From positions 1 to 64,000 of the forward strand of contig MU278381.1 of the NCBI GenBank assembly GCA_022385755.1: DNA of 64,000 nt, given 5' to 3'. This document shows positions 20,855 to 33,002 of this stretch, in pieces. Origin of the DNA: Trametopsis cervina. Taxonomy: Eukaryota > Basidiomycota > Agaricomycetes > Polyporales > Irpicaceae. The translations under genes and the position numbers were made by a program. Each line of letters starts with the position of its first letter. The first letter of the stretch is position 1. Below the pieces are notes generated by a model. It worked only from the letters and a program-made list of their open reading frames with translations. It was not told where the DNA came from and made no database searches.

Positions 20855-23843
20855 TCAAAATGGATTCGCTACGAATTGGGACAGTGCGGGAGCCACATCT
20901 GCTGCTGGGAGATCTAAATCCATTCCAACCGCCTCCTTCAGCTCCTCATAGTACTGATCGCCACAAGCCTCACGGATGTTCGCCCAGACGAACAAATATT
21001 CCAGCTGCATCGACGAATATTCCCCAACCGGAGTAAACTGCTTTTCGTGATACTTCTTATCGAGTCCTGCCGCCGTTTCTGGCTCGAACTCTCTCCGACT
21101 CTCCTTCCACCGTTCCAGTCTATACGCCCTTGCACGCCTGGAAAGCGCATTTAACGACTGCGACACGAAGGTCCAGACGAACTCGGCATCAGAGGATTGC
21201 CACCAAGCCTGCGGTTGCAAGCTACCGCCATCGTTGTCAAACAAAAGCCCATGCTTGAAATTATGAACTGTATCAATGTCATCTGCAGTCCAGCTGTCCA
21301 TCTTGCGACCATCGTTGGGGAGGGCCTCCTTAAAGTCGTTGCTCGCGTCCAGTCGGAGTACAATCCACGCGAGGATCCATATAAAGCCTTCCAGGTCATG
21401 TCGGTACACGCGTCTGATCAATCCCTTCTCCCAGAACTCAGTGCACAGGAGGTCAACAGCCATGAATGGGGTCGTCCCAGTAGCTTCACCCAGACCGCGG
21501 GATTGACCCGGGGTGGTCGCGAGGTCGAAATCATTAAGTACACTATACAGTGTTTCGCCCACCTTCCGGATGCGCAAGTTCTCGAGGCTTGGGTCTGTGT
21601 GCTCTATACCGTTGGCCCATAGCAGATAATGGCCTGCGTAGCATAAAACGTCGTCAGAGGTAGCACTAGCACTGCCATGTCACTCACAGTGTACGGCCTC
21701 AACCCAGCATCGGAAAAGATCCTTCGGACTGAATCCTTGCTCAACGAATCGGCCCAGCTTTTCAAACACCGTGATCCGCATGATTCGTCCCGTCTCATGG
21801 TCCAGGCCGAGGGTTTTACGCACAACAGTCGTATCAGCAGTCTTGACCTCCCTGTGGCACAGCACAAACGGCAGATGTTTCTTGTGATCAAACTTGTTCA
21901 CACTGTCGCCCTTGACCGTCTTCAGTTTCAGCTGGCGGGCACGTTCGATGATCTCTCCTTCGGGCAGACGATACTGGTCGGGGTTGCTGACTTTCATTAT
22001 GAACGATCTCGTAGCATCATCCTTATACTCAACCGTGTACACTGCCGTCGCACGCCTAGAAGATTCATACGCACTATGCAGCGGCTGTTTCCAAATAACG
22101 GTCACCGTCGTTTCTGCCAGACCTCCATTGGCGGCGAATTTGATGCGAGACTGCGTCGTGGGCACATATCTTGGTGGCTGTTGGTTGTCCGATATGCATT
22201 CATGCACAGGAGTAGTCGGGAAGCCGAGGGGAACACCCCAGTTCGCGCCGTTGAATCGGTGGACGGCCAACAAGAACACAAGAAATCGCGGAAGGTCCTG
22301 GATAAAGTTAATCCCATCCGTCTGTATCACCCCTTGATGGTCGTGCCACCACAGACGGAATATATCATCTGGAATTAGCAAACTTCAATTAGAGGAAATA
22401 ATAATGAATGAACCCGTGAGAATGACTGAACCTTTGAACAGCACACCCAAAGAGTGTGTCACCACTGGGAGACATCCCAGACGTTTGTTAGCGTAGGCGA
22501 CCATTTTCAGGGGGTAGTTCCATCCGTCGTTCGTTGTGTCGTCATCCAACTCTGTCTCGGATGCTTGTAGAGATAATCTTGTCTCCCTGCTCTTTTTCAC
22601 AGGCGGTTGAGAAAGCGAGTCGGAATCGGTCATTGACCGCTTCAAATCTGCGTGCACCACATTAAAACAGTCAGTCTTCCACACTGACAGCATAGGCTTA
22701 CTAGGCTTTGGCTGGGAGGCGATGTCGGCGGATGACGGCTCAGAATTAGCCGACAGACACTGCAAATCTGCGATGGGAGATCTGTCTGGCACGCCAGTAC
22801 ATTCCTCGGATTCATCTTGCAGGCTATACAGTCAGACGCAGACACGACCACTCTGATAATACACCACACACCGCTTGCTGTCGGGAAACGAACCACTGTA
22901 TTCGTATTGGACGACAAAAAAGTGTCGAAATCGTTCCCCGTCATATGAGAATATGCATACGGATCCATCTTCGCGGGCACCGTATATGTCAACGGGGGGT
23001 CTCGCAGCTTCGTCTTCACGTGGTTTCCCTGCACTTCGAAGGACGATAATACCTCGTGCCATAAGCACTCCTTGTCGGGTGCGTTGCTGAGGACGTGATG
23101 ATGCTCATGTCGTGGGGCAGAGGAAGAGGCGAACTGGTCCATGCTGAAGCCCTTGTAGACCTCAGATGCTGTCATTGCGGTAATGAGAACCAGGTCCGGA
23201 CTCAGCTGTGCGCTTGTCGATTCGTATGCATCGTGGTTCGCAAGACGTGCAAGCAGCACGGACTGCGGCCCTTTGCAGACTTTGCGAAGTCTGCCTATGC
23301 CCTTGTCGGGTGCCGTAGGCTGTAGCGTGTCCAGCTTGTCGAAAGCCATGTTCACGAGTCGCACGAGCAGCGGGTACCACTCCTCCTCTTTTTCTTTCTG
23401 CTCTGTGCTGCTCGGAACCGACAGTTCAGGCGTCATCGTATACACAGCATGGGAGGTAAAACAAAGGGCGTACCATACGTGAAGAATATGTCGCAGTTCT
23501 TCGTCATTGCAGAGCCGGTGAACATCATGTAGGCATTCATGCAGCAGCTCGATCGCTGATGTTTGTTCAGGTAACATCTGTTCACTTGCAACCGTGAACG
23601 CCTCAGTCACGTTCTCAACCTCTCGAAGGGCTATCACAAGTAGATGCCCCAGCATCGCATCGCATCCAGCCTTGGCTCCCGACTTGATCTCCCATTCACA
23701 GCGGTGTCGAAGCACAGCTTGTCTATGAGATAAAATATGAATACTTCAGACAAGCAAAACAGCGCAACAAAATATTCCACATACTCGGCGCGCCACACCG
23801 AGCCATTCGAGTCTGGTGTTGACCGCAGATCCGAGTCGTACAT
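20855..23843 (-). CDS. FunK1-type protein kinase, copy C
   Basis: Exons on the minus strand 23843-23785, 23722-23474, 23407-22872, 22815-22702, 22647-22432, 22368-21688 and 21633-20855 keep frame (877 residues). The N-terminus has ELLHECLHDVHRLC and RLRKVCKGPQSVLLARLA, followed by an acidic/basic linker with the same additional intron as B and E, then LGCLPVVTHSLGVLFK. Kinase part: the FIMKVS lysine, HTDPSLENLRIRK, DFD within VLNDFDLATTPGQ, PFMAVDLL. The last exon is A/D-like and ends DVAPALSQFVANPF. Directly downstream lies an orphan E-type tail (20396-20760), as if the last exon had been replaced. No stop or shift within the model. Confidence 0.85.
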
Positions 23844-24036
23844 CGGTGACAGTATGAGGTCGATGTGAAGTTAGAAGTCGCGGTCGAAACTGGAAGATGG
23901 GCGCTTAAAGCGCGTTGTTACCAATTATAGTAACGAGTTACTTATCATTGCTCCATCACCAAAACGTATGGTATACCCCTTCCATCCTATTGCACCATCA
24001 TATGTCTTCCTACTATATATCCACCCACACGTATCA

Positions 24037-24300
24037 TACATTTTTGCTCACTCTTAGTTGCAGTAGAGAGCGTGACGGGCTCACGTCGGCGTTCACCAGG
24101 TCCTCGCGCAGACCCTTCTCGTACTGCACGATCCCAACGTCCAGCACGCGGTAGGCGTTGGATGTGGAGAAGGTAGGGAGAACACATCGTGCGCGGCGAT
24201 GCGCGAGGCTGCGAGGAGGACCTTGGTGAGTTTGTCGCGTACGGTCGTAGTCTGGCTGTCTTGAACATGTACGTTCTATACTCATGAGATACAACTCGAC
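24037..24300 (-). pseudogene. coding-like fragment related to the 107-residue family
   Basis: The minus strand reads RVLDVGIVQYEKGLREDLVNAD. GLREDLVN is shared with the 107-residue proteins but the preceding residues differ. No start or complete exon set is visible. Part of this fragment (24108-24139) supplies both arms of the hairpin at 3262-3332 and recurs near 44418-44450. Confidence 0.45.
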
Positions 24301-24405
24301 TTTTTTCTCGCAGATTCTGAATTATGGACCCTTGTCTATATTTATCAGGATGCGCAGGGTCGGTCGTTCGTCGCATAGCATCGCGCAACTTCCTCCTCCT
24401 CCGTC

Positions 24406-24878
24406 CTACTCGCGGTAATACAAGCCATGGGCAAGCATGACACCTAGCGTCACGGGCGCGCGGTTCGGACCACGCTGGACGACCTCGTCGTCTCGTATCA
24501 CGTCGTTCACGACGTCCTCGCGCAGGCCGAGGTTGATCAGTGCCGCGCGTGCGTCTTGCGCTGCGTCGTTGTGCCAAAAAATGCAAATCAGCTAACCCGA
24601 ACGAGCCAACGTGGTGACGTGGTATGTGCAGAGATGAACTCACCGGTGCGGACGTGCTCATCCTCGGCATGTTCTGCGGACCAGGCGGCATCGAGGTACT
24701 GGATTGGGTTTGCCGCTGCCTTGGACGCGTCGCCGTGCGTTGCCAGGAGAGTCCTGGCGCTCGACTCAGTGAGGCCGCAGGCGGTCAGTGCTGGTCGTGT
24801 CTGGTCAGTTTGTGTCCGTGGACGCGATGGGTCAACTCGTTAGCTTCGGGATTTACCTTGGATTGGGTCGCTCGACAT
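24406..24878 (-). CDS. 107-residue hypothetical protein, divergent partner (copy 2)
   Basis: Exons 24878-24857, 24790-24644 and 24560-24406; sizes 22, 147 and 155 nt equal those of copy 1. It starts MSSDPIQ, has CGLTESSARTLLATHGDASK, IQYLDAAWSAEHA, QDARAALINLGLREDVVND and RGPNRAPVTLGVMLA, and ends in TAG. Preserved length and conservative substitutions suggest selection. Function unknown. The facing gene at 25582 is broken, so this copy has lost its presumed partner. Confidence 0.75.
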
Positions 24879-25581
24879 AGTGGGACTGTGCAGTGAGTGC
24901 TCTTTGAGTGGCGGTGAGGGTAGGTATCGGTGATGTATGCAAGGTGTTCATATCTCAGAGCGGCGGTTTTGAGGCAGTGACCCTCACACGGCATATGTTC
25001 TCATGCTATGACGCATTCGACATATCATATCATGGAGAAGCTTGACTTCGATTCTTGTTCAGCGCTTTCTCCTAGCACGTTCGTGCGTGCCTAGAAGCCC
25101 GCGAGGTCTATGCTACGGTGAGCTCATTTTGTGTTTGTGGACTTGTTGTACTCATTTGTATCCTGATCGGCATTGTTGTGGTGTAGATACTGAGTCCCGG
25201 TGTTGAGGACAAGCCGCCGCGAGTAACTCTGTTGGTCTTTCTTGTGTTGGAGAAGATGCCCTTTCGACTCCCGCCGAGTGTCTCGATGGTGTCGGCTGGC
25301 GAGCGAAGAATAAGCAGCCGTCTTCTGTTACATCCCGTGTCACCTGCTATTTGACGTTGGCGTCGGCACGGCAGCAGGGCAGTGGCACATGCACAACAGC
25401 ACATTCATTTCTGCTGATGTCGAAGTCACCCCTGATTTCCTCGGTGTAAATGCATATATCAGTCTAGCATGAAGACACCGCTCCTCCCCACCCGCGCAAC
25501 CGCTTCACTAATAACACCAGCCACAGCGAGACCAGCACAACACCACTTACTAGTATTTACACACCAGGAGCTTCCTTATCA
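24879..25581. promoter_or_regulatory. divergent promoter region of the pair, copy 2
   Basis: 703 nt between the start codons. An AT-rich GCATATATCAG lies near 25450-25461, about 120 nt before the plus-strand ATG. Confidence 0.4.
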
Positions 25582-26077
25582 ATGGCGACCGCTAAGATTC
25601 GCTACGACCCCGACGGAGGCGACCTTGAGTCGGTACTGACGACTGAACGGCCCAACTTCGCGCTTCCAATCGTCCTATACCGTGGCACCTCCGTCAAGAC
25701 TGCCAAAGCATCCGGCGCCCTCAAAGCTGATGGCACGCTGGGCACGCTGAAGCTTTGGTGCCGCGCGTCCGCTGACTTCTCGCACGGGCAGAACACGGCG
25801 TTGTACTGGACGCCGACGCGCGCACTTGCGGAGGACTATGCGTGGCAGGATGCAGCGATCACCAAGTCGAACCAGGTCTTGTTCACCGCGACGCTCAATC
25901 CCGCGGCGCAGGGCATCAGACTGCATGCGTTTGAGGGCCCGGATTTGACAGAATGGCGATCGGTGCGTCTGTTTGTGTGTGACAGACGGGTGTGCTAGTC
26001 GTTCACGCCTTCTGTGCTCGACGGTGTGCCAGGCTGTGGCATGGGGGTGGACGGGGAGGGGCGCCCAGCCGGTCTGA
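25582..26077 (+). pseudogene. truncated copy of the possible ART-like gene
   Basis: Exon 1 (25582-25962) is intact, the same 381 nt as in copy 1, with LYRGTSVKTAKASGALKADG conserved. The intron is kept. Exon 2 starts at 26033 but meets TGA at 26075-26077 after 14 codons, and the rest of exon 2 and the last exon are absent downstream. The product would be ~141 residues with only the N-terminal domain. Confidence 0.7.
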
Positions 26078-27254
26078 TTGCGCCCTCATGCGAAATACTG
26101 CGTCGAGCTTGAGCCTTGAGCAGGCCAGGAAACACTCACGTGTGTGGCAAGAGATAATCTTATAATCTGAGATCTGCTGAAGCTGGCTTGTAGTTGTGTC
26201 TCTTCCAATACAGGCACCGGCAGCAAGCATAGCGATGCAACGAGTCTTGTACATTAGCGTCTATCTGCAAACTTCTGCACTCACGCAAGGGCTGTACAAA
26301 ATATCTCGACTGCTAGAGATTATCTACCTTGTACTATGCCTAGACAATAGACAGTTCCACAAGCTTTATTCATCCCATGGGTAGGTTACTATTGGTGGCG
26401 TCCACATCACATTGTGAATGAGCAGACATAGACACATTAGCATGTCCTGAAGGAAATGAACACTCGAGGACTGAAAGTCGCAGAGGGCCATGTGCCCATT
26501 TACGGTCACGTGGCCGTTAAGCACTCAGCGCTGACGAGGTTCTACATACGTGTTTGCGTTCACCGTGCGCATGTACGCCCGCTCCTAGCTCAGAATCCAT
26601 GTCTACTCTTTCTCCCCGTACCTTCACCCAGGCTCATTCGCTCGTCGCTGGAGATTGAGACGGAAGGTATGGCCGAATTGGTAACAGCGCGTCGCGGAGT
26701 ATCACGGTGTATTTTCAAAGACCACACTCATTCAGGGGGCCCACGAGCCCCGTGACAGTGTTCATTGCAGGGCCTGTTTGTCCTGCTGCAGTCATGGGCA
26801 TGAAAAGACGATTGTTTTCCGATTTCTGGGTGTTGAAAAAGGGGCAAGAGGTGGTTGCTACTAATAACTATACGGCCCCGTCTGATCATCTAACAGCATC
26901 CAATGTTCCGCTCCTGGGACTAGCGTCCAGGTACACGGGCTTGTCTTGATTATACCACAAAGGACTTGATGGTGCAGCGATGCTCACTAAACCTGTTCTA
27001 TTCCGCAGGAAGGGCTGGCTGAACACACGGGCGAGTGTTGTGTGCACGTTACAATTGCTCCTGAGCAACAGGAGGGCGCGAGACAGATAGGAGAGCTTTG
27101 GATGGTTCCGTGTTCCCATCTCTGCACGTACCCATGATAGGTGATCATGATGCAGACGCAGAACGAGGCCAGCAGCCATATAATATCGCACGGGTGCGTG
27201 CGATACTATCAGTCCTCTCTCCATACAACCTCACACACACATAGACTTTGGCAG
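26078..27254. other. intergenic, no gene supported
   Basis: Short ORFs only. A TATA-like CCATATAATATC near 27177-27188 lies about 70 nt before the ATG of the reductase relic. Confidence 0.5.
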
Positions 27255-29029
27255 ATGAGCTGGAAAGGACACTCAGCGGACTCGGGCGCCACAGTGCAGG
27301 AGATGTACGCCTTGCTAGACAAGTACAGCCGCGACCTCGAGCGACGCGCCCCGCCCGTTATAACACACGCTACCCATGCGCCCAACAAGGACGTCGTGCT
27401 CATCACGGACACTACAAGCACCCTTGGTGCCGCCCTCTTGGCGCAGCTGTGCGAGATGGCAGAGGTAGCGCGAGTGTATGCCATGAACGGGCGGGGCACC
27501 GAGCCCCTCGTCAACAGGCAGAGGGCGGCGCTCGCTGAGAGGAGTCACGATGCGAACGCGGTTCTGACCGCAAAGGTAACGTTCGTTGAGGCTCAGGTGG
27601 GGCAACCGTACCTGGGGATAGGGGAAAGCCTGTACTGCGAGGTGCGTGCGCTGGCTTGGTTTCTTGCGTCTTGTCGCGCCCTCGTTTGCTGATCATTGCG
27701 TGCGCTGTGTGTCAGATCAGAGATTCGCTCACACATATCGTGCATAACGGTGAGCCACCCCGCCGCTACGCTCATCGACAAGGGCTTCAAACCGACGGTC
27801 ACCTGCGCACACAGCATGGCCCGTTAACCTTGTCCCGCCTGTACGCGTCATCCCCGAGGAGTACTTCCTCGTCAACATACGTGCCTTTATCGATCTCGCG
27901 CTCGCTTCGCCGCGTACAACGCTGCCCCGCTTCGTATTCGTCAGCTCAACTAGCGTCCTGCACAGTACGCCGTCCTGCCCTTGAGATTCATGATCGCCTA
28001 CCCTCTTTGGTATCTTTGGCCGCTCGCGCTCACCTAAATGCTTTAGGAACAGACCCTTGTGCTCCCGTGAAAGAGGAGTACGATGACGCGTCGGTGTCCG
28101 TCGGAGACGTAGATAGCCAGGCTCGGTGGGTCGCCGAGCAGCTCCTCGTGCGGGCCACCCCGCTCCCGTCTCTCACGATACGCATTGGCCAGATCTCGGG
28201 GAGCGACCTCAACGGCGCGTGGAACTACAAAGAGTGAGTACCGTCGCTCATCCGGTCTAGTATCCACCTCGGGTGCATACCCATGATCTCTGGCGTACGT
28301 CTCCACAGCCATCTTCACGTCTTATTTTGTTTGTTTTTTTCCCTCCCTCAAGCCCACTTCTTCGAATGGCGTTAGCAAGTCTAACCATCACTGACGCGCC
28401 CCAATCTCCGACAGACTGTCTCATGGATGAGTCCCGACGCAATCGCGTGCGCCATCATTGAGGCGCGCAATGCCGATCCCGCGATGTCACCACTGCACGT
28501 CGCGCATCCGCGTCCAGTGCCCTGGACGACCCTCTTCCAGCCGCTCGTGCGGAAGTACAACCTCCAACCGGTCACGTTCGCGATGTGGCACACCCGCCTC
28601 GTGCAGAGCGCCACGCGCTGGGCTCCTCCCGCCAGCGACGGCGATTGCGCGACTTTGTCTGGGGAAGGAGGCGAGCAGGAAGGCGCGCACACGCTGGTCG
28701 ACGTGAACGCGATCGTGCAGGCCACAACGAAGTGTTCGGAGGGTAGCGACAACCCCGCGCGCCAGCTGCTGCCCTTCTTTGGTGGAGTGAATGAGCTCCT
28801 GCTGGCGACCGCAATGGAGGGTAAGGCAGTTGCGGAGGCGATGGGCGCGCCCCAGACCAACGTCACGAAGTGTGCTGCGTACGCGGCGCGCGACAGTCTC
28901 AGTCCTGCGCGGCTGCCGCAGCTCGGGCCTGGGGATATGATGCGCTGGATCGTGTATTGGGAGAGCATCGGGTTTCTGCCGACGGAGGGCGGGCGAAGCA
29001 GGTGTGAGCTTTCTGGGGAGGGTGTGTAG
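27255..29029 (+). pseudogene. remnant of the reductase domain of an NRPS-like adenylate-forming reductase
   Basis: It begins at the T-R linker (ATVQEMYALLDKYS) and has no adenylation or carrier domain. The Rossmann motif, normally TGxTGxLG, reads TDTTSTLG, so two glycines are changed. Exon 1 27255-27641, a short exon 2 with IRDSLTHIVHN, and the next exon with WPVNL and RFVFVSSTSVL can be joined in frame; a further intron leads to KEEYDDASVSVGD and IRIGQISG. Between about 28238 and 28414 the segment expected to read WVPxLVKSS...LP is only found broken across frames. The final exon (from 28415) runs open from TVSWMSPDAIA to the stop at 29029. Such enzymes normally reduce a thioester-bound acid. 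This copy is probably non-functional. Confidence 0.7.
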
Positions 29030-29271
29030 CTCATTAGTATGTGCTTCTCGTCTGGTGTGATTTATACGAGTTGTTGAGATTGGTTCATGTGTGTATGTAG
29101 ACATTGCAAGCGTAAATTGCGTCGTCGTTCCGATGATATCTATATAGTGGGGTCTCCCTCGTGCAAGTACACTGTCCGATGAGTATGTATAATCATAAGC
29201 GTCCGATGGCCTCTCTTTCGCTCCAGGTTTCCGTGTTTTATCACCTGGCTTTATCCAAACTATGGTATCTC

Positions 29272-31776
29272 TCAATGTCGTCCCTCCGTCTGGAAATCCA
29301 GCCCGATCGTCCCGTCATTCCTCCTCCTCAGCCCCACACGTGTGCCCTCATCAGCATACACCCCTCCATCTGACCCATCCCACCCCCAGCTTCCCTCGCT
29401 CTTCAATGCCTCAGCAGACGCCTGTCCAAGCTCGCTCGACGCCGCCGCCGTCGCCGCGGCAGCGACCATCGCCTCAGCAGCCACGCTCTGCTCCGCAAGG
29501 TCCCGTATGAGCACCGACGTGTCCGACAATCGCTGATGCACCGCGCGCACGTCGTCAGCCCCCGCCGCAGCCCCGACACCGCGCGCCAACAGCATGCACG
29601 ACACGCCAAGCACCAATATGCCCGCTGCATACACAAAGTGGAGCACGGCGAACAGGTACGACGTCGCGACCGGGATCTCAATCGCGAGCTGTGGCGACGA
29701 CAGCGCGGCACGCGTGTCTGCAAGGTCGACAGTGCCGGCCGTCCAGCCAAGGTAGCGGTTCGAGAACGCCTGCGCCCACGCGGCGCCGAACTGCGCCGTC
29801 GAGTTCCCGTATGTGTTTCCCGCCGCGGACAGGTCGATCTGCAGCTGGTCGTCGAGGAAGCGCGGGCCGTAGTGGTAGAACGATGTGTTACCCGTGCCGA
29901 GGAACATGCCTGCACCAGACACTGCGACAGCGGCGGACGCGTTCGCGAGTGCGAATGTGTCCGCGTGCAGCGTCAGCTGCCCCGCCAAGAGTGAGTACTG
30001 CGCGTCGTATACCGTCGTGTTGCATATCGAGATCGAGCACAGCTGTTGCGGCGTCGTGCCTATGCCCTGGCCGTCTGAAAGAGAATGCGGGTGTCAACGT
30101 CAATGCAATGCCATAGAGATGGAAAGCTCGCTACGAGGCAAACGAGTACTCACATGTCCACCAGTTGATGAATGGCGTCTGGAAGGTTATATTCGGGTCG
30201 CTGTACACAATACCGTTGTAGTTGGGGAAGCAGCCAAACGAGGCGGTCGTGAACGGGTTGAGGTTACTCCCGCTGCTGAGCGAGTACGGCGGTGCGTGTC
30301 CAGGCGTGGGGTCCGTCAGATTGCCCTTGACCGTCAAGAACGCCTGCAGCCGCATCTCCCACTGCGTCGTGTCGAACCCTTTCGTCCACGGCAGGGCGTT
30401 CCAAGGCAAGATCGGCGGCGCCTCGGTCAGGTCTTGTGATATCGCTGGTGCGCATGTCGTGATCTGCAGCGTCTCCTGGTCGACATGGCACTCGGGGTGG
30501 TACACAGCACACTCGGTCGACGCTACCAGCGTGCTCGACGTGACGTTGATGTTCGGCGGAAGGACAGCAGGGCCGAGGAACGCGACGCTGCTCGTACGCG
30601 CTACGTCGTCCGTCGCATACTCGTACACCCGAAACGCGTCCGATTGATTCAGCCCACCGCGACTCGCCTCGTTCGTGCGATTCACCACGCCGCACGTGTT
30701 GACAATCGAGTCCTCGCACCCGGCACGGATCGCAGCGCGTCCAGGGAACAGCGCAGGGACGCCGCCTTGAATCGACACAATCGTCGACTTGAGCTGCGAG
30801 TGCAACACTAGATCGAGGATGCGGATCGTCCACGCGAGCGCAAGGACAACCGCTGTCCCACCCAGCGCCATCCACACCACACGCGCGACGCCCGCCCGCC
30901 GGCGGGACCGCGCTCGCATGCGGTGCACCGCGTCCCACCCAGCCCGCAGGAACGTCATCGCGGACGCGTCAGAGACGAGCTCAATAACTTGGTGGTACTG
31001 CTCGGGTGTGGGGAGTGCATCGCGCCGGCTCGGTGCCGAGTCGCGCACCCACTGCGCCGCGACGTGGTACGCGAGGAGGGACATGATGATCGGTGACAAG
31101 ATACCACTGGAGGGAAAGGAAAGAACGTTGAGATATGGGTCAGCGCCGAGCACGGGCAAAGAGATGGAGAAGCAGACGGAATCTTACACGAGGGTACTCG
31201 AGAGCGAGGAGAGCAGGAGCGGCGTGAAGTGCGAGGTCAGGAACGAGTCCTCGCCGCCGCCGAGCAACAGCACGCCCTCGTCCGCCGGCCGGACGAACGT
31301 GCCGTTGGAGAAGAACACCCCATGCGGCGCCTTGAAGTTGAGCGAGATGTAGAAGAGCACACCGAGCAGCGCAGGGAGCACGCAGGATGCACAGAGGAGT
31401 GCTACGGGCAGGACAAAGTCGCGCTTCTCGCCTGCCGCGGCGCGCGTCGACCGCCGTACTTTCCCTACATTCTGCAAAAAAGCGTGCGTCAGTACGTCAG
31501 TGCAGCATGCCGATAGACGAGAATCCTCACTTCTTCGGCGAGAGCACCGTGGCCGTACGCATCCTTGCTATCCGACGGGGTACCAGAGTCTCCTGATGGG
31601 GCCGACCAATATGGCTGGAGATGCAATCAGCGGCTTGGCACGCGGTACACCCCAGCCTGACCGGGAACGGAACATACATTATACGGCTGCTCCTCAATCT
31701 CCAACTCGTTCTTCTGCGAGCTCTGTCCTAGGAACGCCATCGACTCTGCCTGCGTTCGCGGTTCGTCCACTGGCAT
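29272..31776 (-). CDS. large hypothetical membrane protein (740 aa)
   Basis: Exons 31776-31678, 31614-31531, 31471-31188, 31106-30154 and 30074-29272 join in frame. The ATG at 31776 is chosen because the open frames downstream begin only after acceptor sites. An N-terminal cytosolic tail of ~75 residues is followed by a TM helix (FVLPVALLCASCVLPALLGVL), a second hydrophobic stretch around SPIIMSLLAYHVA, and a third (VVWMALGGTAVVLALAWTI). A long extracellular domain has many N-glycosylation sequons and Cys residues (CEDSIVNTCG, ECAVYHPEC, CSISICN). The last TM (FAVLHFVYAAGILVLGVSC) leads to a helical cytosolic tail. This layout recurs in unnamed Agaricomycete surface proteins. Function unknown. 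Confidence 0.85.
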
Positions 31777-33002
31777 AGGTAGGGGAGAAAGACAAAGAGG
31801 TGCAGGTACGTGGCAACGCGGCCGCGTTGACAGTGCCCTCGCGTGCGGTGGGTGGCTCGCCCAGCCATTGGCAGCACTACGACCGATATTTAATGAACTC
31901 CTGATGTGCTCCGTTGCTCAGGTCTGGAGCTGTCGGCGCCGGGAGTCACGATCACGAAAGAGACGCCACGCGGTGGGCTAACCCACATTCAGCGGGGCCG
32001 TAGCTTGACAGTTGCTGATGCGCACGCTGTGATGCAATGCACAGATGCTATCGGAGCTGTTGTTCTGAGGTGAAAGAAGAAGAACAAACAAGGAGTACGA
32101 ACGTACCGAGATCCAAGAATGCTCGAACAATTTGTTATTGATGTCGCGCGCAGCGGTACCGCTCTAGCTGTGCCTCGTTCGGAGCGAACAAAAAGTCTCG
32201 TGTGCTCGATATCCAAGGCATAACTGCACAATCAGTGATCGTCCCCTGATCTTTCGTAGTGTGGCAGAGCGCGCGTTCCGTGCGGAGTGAACAAGTGTGC
32301 AGACGTACGGCTCCTGTAAGCCACTCCATCGTACTGTAGCCTACAAACACAACCGCAGCGCATAAGAAGAAGCCTGAACCTTAGTTGACACTTCCTGCTG
32401 ATCTTTCGCTACAGAACCAGAAGTATCAACATTGTTGCACGGGCAAGAACAAGCGAGGCACGCACCCCTTCTAAAGGACTATGGCGATCTCCAGATTGCT
32501 GAACCCCTCACACAACGTTGATCGTCTGCCAATGGATGCGGAGAAAGATAACTTTGCGATTATCGGAACGTAAACTGGTACATTACAGCGACTGCGTGTA
32601 TTTGTCTGCCAGAAATACTTAAGTAGCGCTGCGAGTACGAAATTACCAACTCTGCATCACGATCCCCTACGATAGCGATGTTGAAAGATGATACGACGCG
32701 ATTTCTTCACTGGTAGCCCCAGAGCTTGTGATGTGGTTTGTGGTTTCGAGAATGGCTAGATTGATGGCGAGTTGATCGGAGACAAGGGCATAGCGTTGAC
32801 AAAGTAGTAGAGTAGCATGTCGATAGTGGGCGGGTCCGCGAAGCGTGTATAAGCGAACAGAAAAGGATAGCTTGTTTTGGAACAGTCCTCGAAATCTTCG
32901 ATACGTTGCGCCGTCAATCTTGGTCAGCCTGCACAGTTCCATATTAGCCACAACACAAGACACAGTATAATGAAGTATACTTGCATAGCATAACAAGACC
33001 TA
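31777..33002. other. intergenic, no gene supported
   Basis: A 109-codon minus-strand ORF (32667-32996) lacks family motifs and convincing splice partners. The rest holds nothing recognisable. Confidence 0.5.

Noticed and set aside
26640..26680. Short similarity to the DUF2235 segment SLEIDAEGMEL
   Set aside because: Only about a dozen residues match and the flanks do not; too short to call a relic.
29536..30439. Plus-strand ORFs (141-184 codons) opposite the membrane protein
   Set aside because: Antisense shadows of a well-supported five-exon gene; Arg-rich and without motifs.
32667..32996. 109-codon minus-strand ORF downstream of the hydrophobin gene
   Set aside because: No recognisable domain, no splice partners and no promoter; length is within chance for this composition.
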